Origin: Propionispora vibrioides
Lineage (GTDB): Bacteria; Bacillota; Negativicutes; Propionisporales; Propionisporaceae
Assembly: GCF_900110485.1 (NCBI RefSeq)
Contig: NZ_FODY01000018.1
Coordinates: 1-64,000 of the forward strand
Length of the DNA: 64,000 nucleotides
Reading direction: 5' to 3'
Positions 60,586 to 64,000 of the stretch are shown here, piece after piece (position 1 is the stretch's first letter; every line of letters starts with the position of its first letter). Below the pieces are notes generated by a model that was not told the DNA's origin, did no database searches, and saw only the letters and a program-made list of their open reading frames with translations. The position numbers were made by a program, and so were the translations under genes.

Positions 60586-62031
60586 TCATTTCAATAGACT
60601 TACTGGAAAAGTAAAATTATTTACATCTTTAGGAGATATTCTAAATGATTTTCCATTTGAAATTACGCCTACATTTTTTGCATATTCCAAAAACAAATCA
60701 CTACGCAAAATATTCACAGCAGTTGAAAGATCATATATTGGTTGATTATTCTTAGGAACAATATATAATCCCGATGTTGGAATAACCAATTCATTAAGCA
60801 GAGTAACTTTTACATGTCCGGTAATCAATGTTGAAATTAGTATTTTTTTTTGATTCAAGTGTGCTAACGCTTGTACACGTCCATATTCAAACCAGTTAAT
60901 CCCTTCATCGTTGTTCCGTTCGCTTAAAATTTTTTTAAATTGAAGTAAATATCTTACCGCACATGGAAACTTTTTACGAAACTCAACGTCTGAATATTTT
61001 TGCAAACCTTCTTTAGTATAATAGTAAGGAAAAATTATGTATTCTTTTTTCTCATAATTTAAAGACCTAGGACTTACAGCTTCTCTTAATAACTCTTTTT
61101 CTATTTGTTGACCTTTGACAGTGATATAATTATCACCTTCAATAAAATCAGAAATAATATATACTTTATTTAATAAAGTAGCAACGCTACTAGCAGCATG
61201 AAAGTAATCTCCAAAACGCACAAATTCTACGCCTTCTGGATTTGCGATATTTTCCTTTAATACCCATTTTCCTTCAAGTAATTCCTTATTTAGAATATAT
61301 TTTTTATCTTCGCTAAGATTGTGGTATGTAATACTTTTACTAGAGTTATCTAGATCACAGATAATTATAGCTGAAGCCGTAAGTTTGCCTGCGAAAAGCT
61401 TTTGATTTTTATAGTCATAGATATCAGTCAAGTACGGTAAAATATAATTCCTTAAATTTGATGCAAATTGATTTTTAAATATATTACTAGGAATTAAATA
61501 AGCTAACTTCCCTGTTTTTTTTAACGATTTAATACTCGCCTCAATAAAAGCATAACAATAATCAAACTTGCCAATTACACAGGTTTCAAAATTTTCACGT
61601 ACAAAAACTCTATTACTTGGATCAATTTCTTTATATGTTATGTAAGGTGGATTCCCCACAACAAAATCAAATTTATTAGTAATTTTCTGTTTAAGAAAAT
61701 CCCCGTGAAATATATTCCATTCCACATCAACCAGACCATATTCACCAGCGATTTCATCCAGCTTAGCCTTACAATTGATGATATGCGCAATATCTATCTC
61801 TGCTGCCCAAATATCTTTTTCAAGGCCTTTTTTTATTTTGTCCACCGACACTTTTTTATCCATGCTATCAATAATATATCGTTTAACAATTTCCACCAAA
61901 ATGCTACCATCACCACATGAATTTTCGGCAACCTTTTTCCCATATAGTCCTTGGGTATAACCAATGTAGTCCAACAATTCTTGAACATTTCTATTTGGGG
62001 TGAAAACTTGACATTTGGTATTAACAGACAT
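60586..62031 (-). CDS. N6-adenine DNA methyltransferase (TaqI/Eco57I-like)
   Basis: 481 residues. AdoMet motif I ENSCGDGSI (37-45) and catalytic NPPY (127-130, FVVGNPPYITYK) of the gamma-class N6-adenine methylases. The C-terminal ~200 residues include FEYGRVQALAHLNQKKILI and probably form the target-recognition part. Follows the XRE gene by 12 bp and precedes the kinase-like gene by 25 bp. Confidence 0.9.
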   Translation of the reverse strand: MSVNTKCQVFTPNRNVQELLDYIGYTQGLYGKKVAENSCGDGSILVEIVKRYIIDSMDKKVSVDKIKKGLEKDIWAAEIDIAHIINCKAKLDEIAGEYGLVDVEWNIFHGDFLKQKITNKFDFVVGNPPYITYKEIDPSNRVFVRENFETCVIGKFDYCYAFIEASIKSLKKTGKLAYLIPSNIFKNQFASNLRNYILPYLTDIYDYKNQKLFAGKLTASAIIICDLDNSSKSITYHNLSEDKKYILNKELLEGKWVLKENIANPEGVEFVRFGDYFHAASSVATLLNKVYIISDFIEGDNYITVKGQQIEKELLREAVSPRSLNYEKKEYIIFPYYYTKEGLQKYSDVEFRKKFPCAVRYLLQFKKILSERNNDEGINWFEYGRVQALAHLNQKKILISTLITGHVKVTLLNELVIPTSGLYIVPKNNQPIYDLSTAVNILRSDLFLEYAKNVGVISNGKSFRISPKDVNNFTFPVSLLK

Positions 62032-62043
62032 TTTTTCACCCCT

Positions 62044-62340
62044 TCATTTCAATAATTTTAACAATGCACTCTTCTGCTCGGAAGAAAGAGTTGACCATTT
62101 TTCTAGCATTTCTACTTGTTCCTTATTAAGTGCAACTAATTCGCCCTCGTCTGCAAAAAATTGTGATAGTGTTATACCAAAAGCACCGCAAATATCTTCG
62201 AGAGTGCTAATACTAGGATCATTATTTCTATTAAACATATTCGAAAGAGTTGACTGAGACACTCCTGATAACTTTGATAATTTATATACACTCCATCTGC
62301 GTTCATATAGAAGTTGTTTGATTCGTTCTAAGGTATTCAA
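62044..62340 (-). CDS. XRE-family regulator of the defence-like cassette
   Basis: 98 residues: N-terminal HTH (WSVYKLSKLSGVSQSTLSNM, ISTLEDICGAFGITLSQFF), then a short helical tail. First gene of the operon; its promoter contains a 13-bp inverted repeat that it is likely to bind. Similar to the controller proteins of restriction-modification systems. Confidence 0.87.
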   Translation of the reverse strand: MNTLERIKQLLYERRWSVYKLSKLSGVSQSTLSNMFNRNNDPSISTLEDICGAFGITLSQFFADEGELVALNKEQVEMLEKWSTLSSEQKSALLKLLK

Positions 62341-62353
62341 AGATACACCCCCA

Positions 62354-62398
62354 CAATTGTATAGTATCCATTCTACTATACAATTGGGTTGTAATCAA
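62354..62398 (-). promoter_or_regulatory. Promoter and operator of the cassette
   Basis: Perfect inverted repeat CAATTGTATAGTA (62354-62366) and TACTATACAATTG (62374-62386). On the minus strand TTGATT (62393-62398), 17-bp spacer and TAGAAT (62370-62375) form a promoter whose spacer and start region are covered by the repeat. Fits autorepression by the XRE protein. Confidence 0.75.
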
Positions 62399-62615
62399 TA
62401 ACTCATAAGTGTATTGAAACATAATTTGATAACTCTATTTTCCCATAATTAAATCGAAAGTGTCCATATGGACACCTTCGATACATCATCGTGCTAATTC
62501 AGCCCTTTTAGAATGCTGTTCATTTAGCTAAAGAAATTTAATATACTAAAAAAACAATGGCAATTGAAAAGAACATTTACTGAGGGTCTGTAAATAGTTT
62601 TGTGCTATTTCCTCA

Positions 62616-62982
62616 TCAGGATAAATCCGATTTGACCTTATCAAGAAAGAAAACAGAGAGTTCCAAAAGAATTTTTTCCCAATTCTGAACCCGTCCCGTC
62701 CATTTACGTAATACATCCATCGTGGCCAGATACAGCATTTTGGGCAGGGATTCGTCATTAGGGAAGATGCTCTTACCCTTCGTTACTTTGCGTAATTGCC
62801 GATGGTAGCTTTCAATCATATTGGTGTGGTATAAATGAGTTTACGAATTTCCGGTGGGTATTCAAAGAAGGTAGATAGCTCCGCCCAATTGGTTCGCCAG
62901 GAATTAAGGATCAACGGATATTTGTCGCCCAAGATATTTTCAAATTCTTCCAGCGCTCCCAGAGCCAGACTTTCTGAGGCTG
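62616..62982 (-). pseudogene. C-terminal fragment of an IS256-family transposase
   Basis: Reads LALGALEEFENILGDKYPL, ELSTFFEYPPEIRKLIYTTN, MIESYHRQLRKVTKGKSIFP and LYLATMDVLRKWTGRVQNW, all typical of Mutator/IS256 transposases, ending at 62616. The N-terminal two thirds are missing; the 5' end is joined at about 62983 to a partial copy of another gene. Confidence 0.8.
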
Positions 62983-62990
62983 CCGTATAC

Positions 62991-63152
62991 TTGGAAGTAT
63001 TTCATATCGTTACTGTCAGATGCATGCTGGAACCATCCTACAATAACCCATGACCCGTTTTCCAAATCCAAATGGATATCAGCGCTTATAGTAACAATGT
63101 TTCTGCCAATCGTACCTGGTTTTTCGATTTCAAAAAAGTAAATTGCTACCAA
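62991..63152 (-). pseudogene. Partial duplicate of the neighbouring gene 3' region
   Basis: About 50 codons (AIYFFEIEKPGTIGRNIVTI to SNDMKYFQ) match the product at 63308 with several differences, then run into the IS256 remnant. A duplication of part of that gene, truncated by the transposon insertion. Confidence 0.75.
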
Positions 63153-63307
63153 AAATCCTCAGGGACGGTTCTATAGAACCAAAAATTGATATTAGAATTC
63201 TAATCCTTTACTAAATCTTTCTCTACCTATAAAAAATATCTAATAAGTCTCCCTGTCAAAACCCATCCTAGCCGCTAACGATCAAGTCATATACAACTTT
63301 ACTATCG

Positions 63308-64000
63308 TTATAGCCCATCCCATTTAGCTAGGTTAGCAGTCCCATATCTTTTTTCAGCTTTTTCCTGCCGAGAGAAGATGTCTTGGAAGTATTCCATATC
63401 GCTACTGTCAGAACCACGCTGGAACCATCCTACAATAACCCATGACCCGTTTTCCAAAGCTAAATGGATATCAGCGCTTATAGTAGCAATGTTTCTGCCA
63501 ATTGTACCTGGTTTTTCGATTTCAAAAGAGTAAATTGCCACTGCACGCAGCCTGCTGCCATCGTAGGTTACATCTTCCAAGCCATGGAGAGTATAATTCT
63601 TTACCGGAAGTGAGCGAAGCCGGTCATCAGGTACGCTTCGTAAATCGGGGAAAATTCTCTTCATAGCGGCTGTATCTTTCTCACTTATAGCTGTAAAATA
63701 TGGCACAAGGGTACGTATTATCTCCCGCTCCGCACCAGAAACCGTCTGTCCGTCCTTAGCAGCAATAGGGAGCGATTTAATAGGCGAGCCACGTTTACCG
63801 GCGTCATAGTCAGTTAAAACAACGCGCCGTAAATGCCGATAGAAAGTTACTTTCCCGCCACTATCCAGCGACATAATTAAGTCTCCGGGTAGATGCTCTA
63901 CTTTAGCAAGTAAGACTTTTTTTGTTATGACATTTACACCCCAGAGTTCCGGGGTAGCCGAACCTTGCTCAGATATTGTTATAAACCCATTTTTAAAGCT
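63308..64000 (-). CDS. Unknown protein, cut by the window edge
   Basis: The frame is open to 64000, so the C-terminal 230 residues are seen here and the start lies beyond. The upstream part reads FITISEQGSATPELWGVNVI and VEHLPGDLIMSLDSGGKVTF, then REIIRTLVPYFTAISEKDTA and ENGSWVIVGWFQRGSDSSD. The last ~130 residues look like an NTF2/DUF4878-type domain (accumulating-damage beta sheet with ENGSWVIVGW). ATG at 63874 has no special support. Part of its 3' region is duplicated at 62991-63152. I do not recognise the family. Confidence 0.6.
   Translation of the reverse strand, partial: SFKNGFITISEQGSATPELWGVNVITKKVLLAKVEHLPGDLIMSLDSGGKVTFYRHLRRVVLTDYDAGKRGSPIKSLPIAAKDGQTVSGAEREIIRTLVPYFTAISEKDTAAMKRIFPDLRSVPDDRLRSLPVKNYTLHGLEDVTYDGSRLRAVAIYSFEIEKPGTIGRNIATISADIHLALENGSWVIVGWFQRGSDSSDMEYFQDIFSRQEKAEKRYGTANLAKWDGL

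Noticed and set aside
57075-62340. Cassette as a plain type II restriction-modification system
   Set aside because: Methylase plus HNH alone would fit, but the co-transcribed double-GHKL kinase and receiver with intact catalytic residues are not part of ordinary type II systems.
62835-63053. Plus-strand 72-codon frame
   Set aside because: It is the antisense of the IS256 remnant and the duplicated gene fragment.

Overview
The window looks like chromosome of a spore-forming, outer-membrane-bearing Firmicute (Negativicutes, probably Sporomusaceae). It combines Gram-positive signatures (T-box leader, CotF-type spore coat protein, LevR-controlled mannose-type PTS, ECF transporter) with diderm ones (TonB-dependent outer-membrane receptor, GT9 heptosyltransferase-like protein). 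I found no rRNA, tRNA or CRISPR array.

Layout. 0.2-5.5 kb (minus): ABC exporter, then an ECF transporter operon (S component, two ATPases, EcfT) under a T-box whose specifier reads UGG (tryptophan). 5.6-9.6 kb (plus): cobalamin riboswitch with terminator, TonB-dependent receptor, PepSY membrane protein. 9.7-11.4 kb (minus): exported protein, two spore-coat-type proteins, and a DUF1874 ring-nuclease homologue (AcrIII-1/Crn2 family). 11.7-14.9 kb: acyltransferase and TPR-GT9 protein. 14.9-21.3 kb: LevR activator divergent from a sigma-54 mannose-family PTS operon with an embedded SDR. 21.4-26.7 kb: taurine uptake (tauABC-like) plus taurine-pyruvate aminotransferase, divergent from a GntR regulator. 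26.9-31.7 kb: glutathione peroxidase, Cys-rich PAS-like protein, TetR with operators, small membrane protein, glycogen phosphorylase. 31.8-41.1 kb: a sugar regulon (TPR/DUF5107 protein, AraC regulator, arabinose/ribose-type ABC transporter, mutarotase-like protein) tied together by a shared 41-bp upstream site. 41.3-48.3 kb: soluble FIST-chemoreceptor and small metabolic and regulatory genes. 48.7-53.5 kb (minus): glucitol-type PTS operon with split EIIB, GutM, a glycerol-1-phosphate-dehydrogenase-like enzyme and a NagB deaminase, apparently controlled by a divergent XRE repressor. 53.5-64 kb: accessory, visibly AT-rich region with degraded transposases, TPR proteins and a compact cassette of XRE regulator, N6-adenine methyltransferase, double-GHKL histidine-kinase-like ATPase, receiver protein and HNH nuclease.

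The strongest candidates for undescribed biology are: (1) the 57.1-62.4 kb cassette, which couples a restriction-modification set to an intact-looking two-component phosphorelay; (2) a dispersed ~160-bp palindromic repeat in three copies whose stems differ in sequence but stay paired; (3) the gut-type PTS operon whose enzymes suggest use of an amino-polyol; (4) a lone ring-nuclease homologue without CRISPR nearby; (5) the AraC regulon defined by a duplicated, spacing-conserved promoter site.
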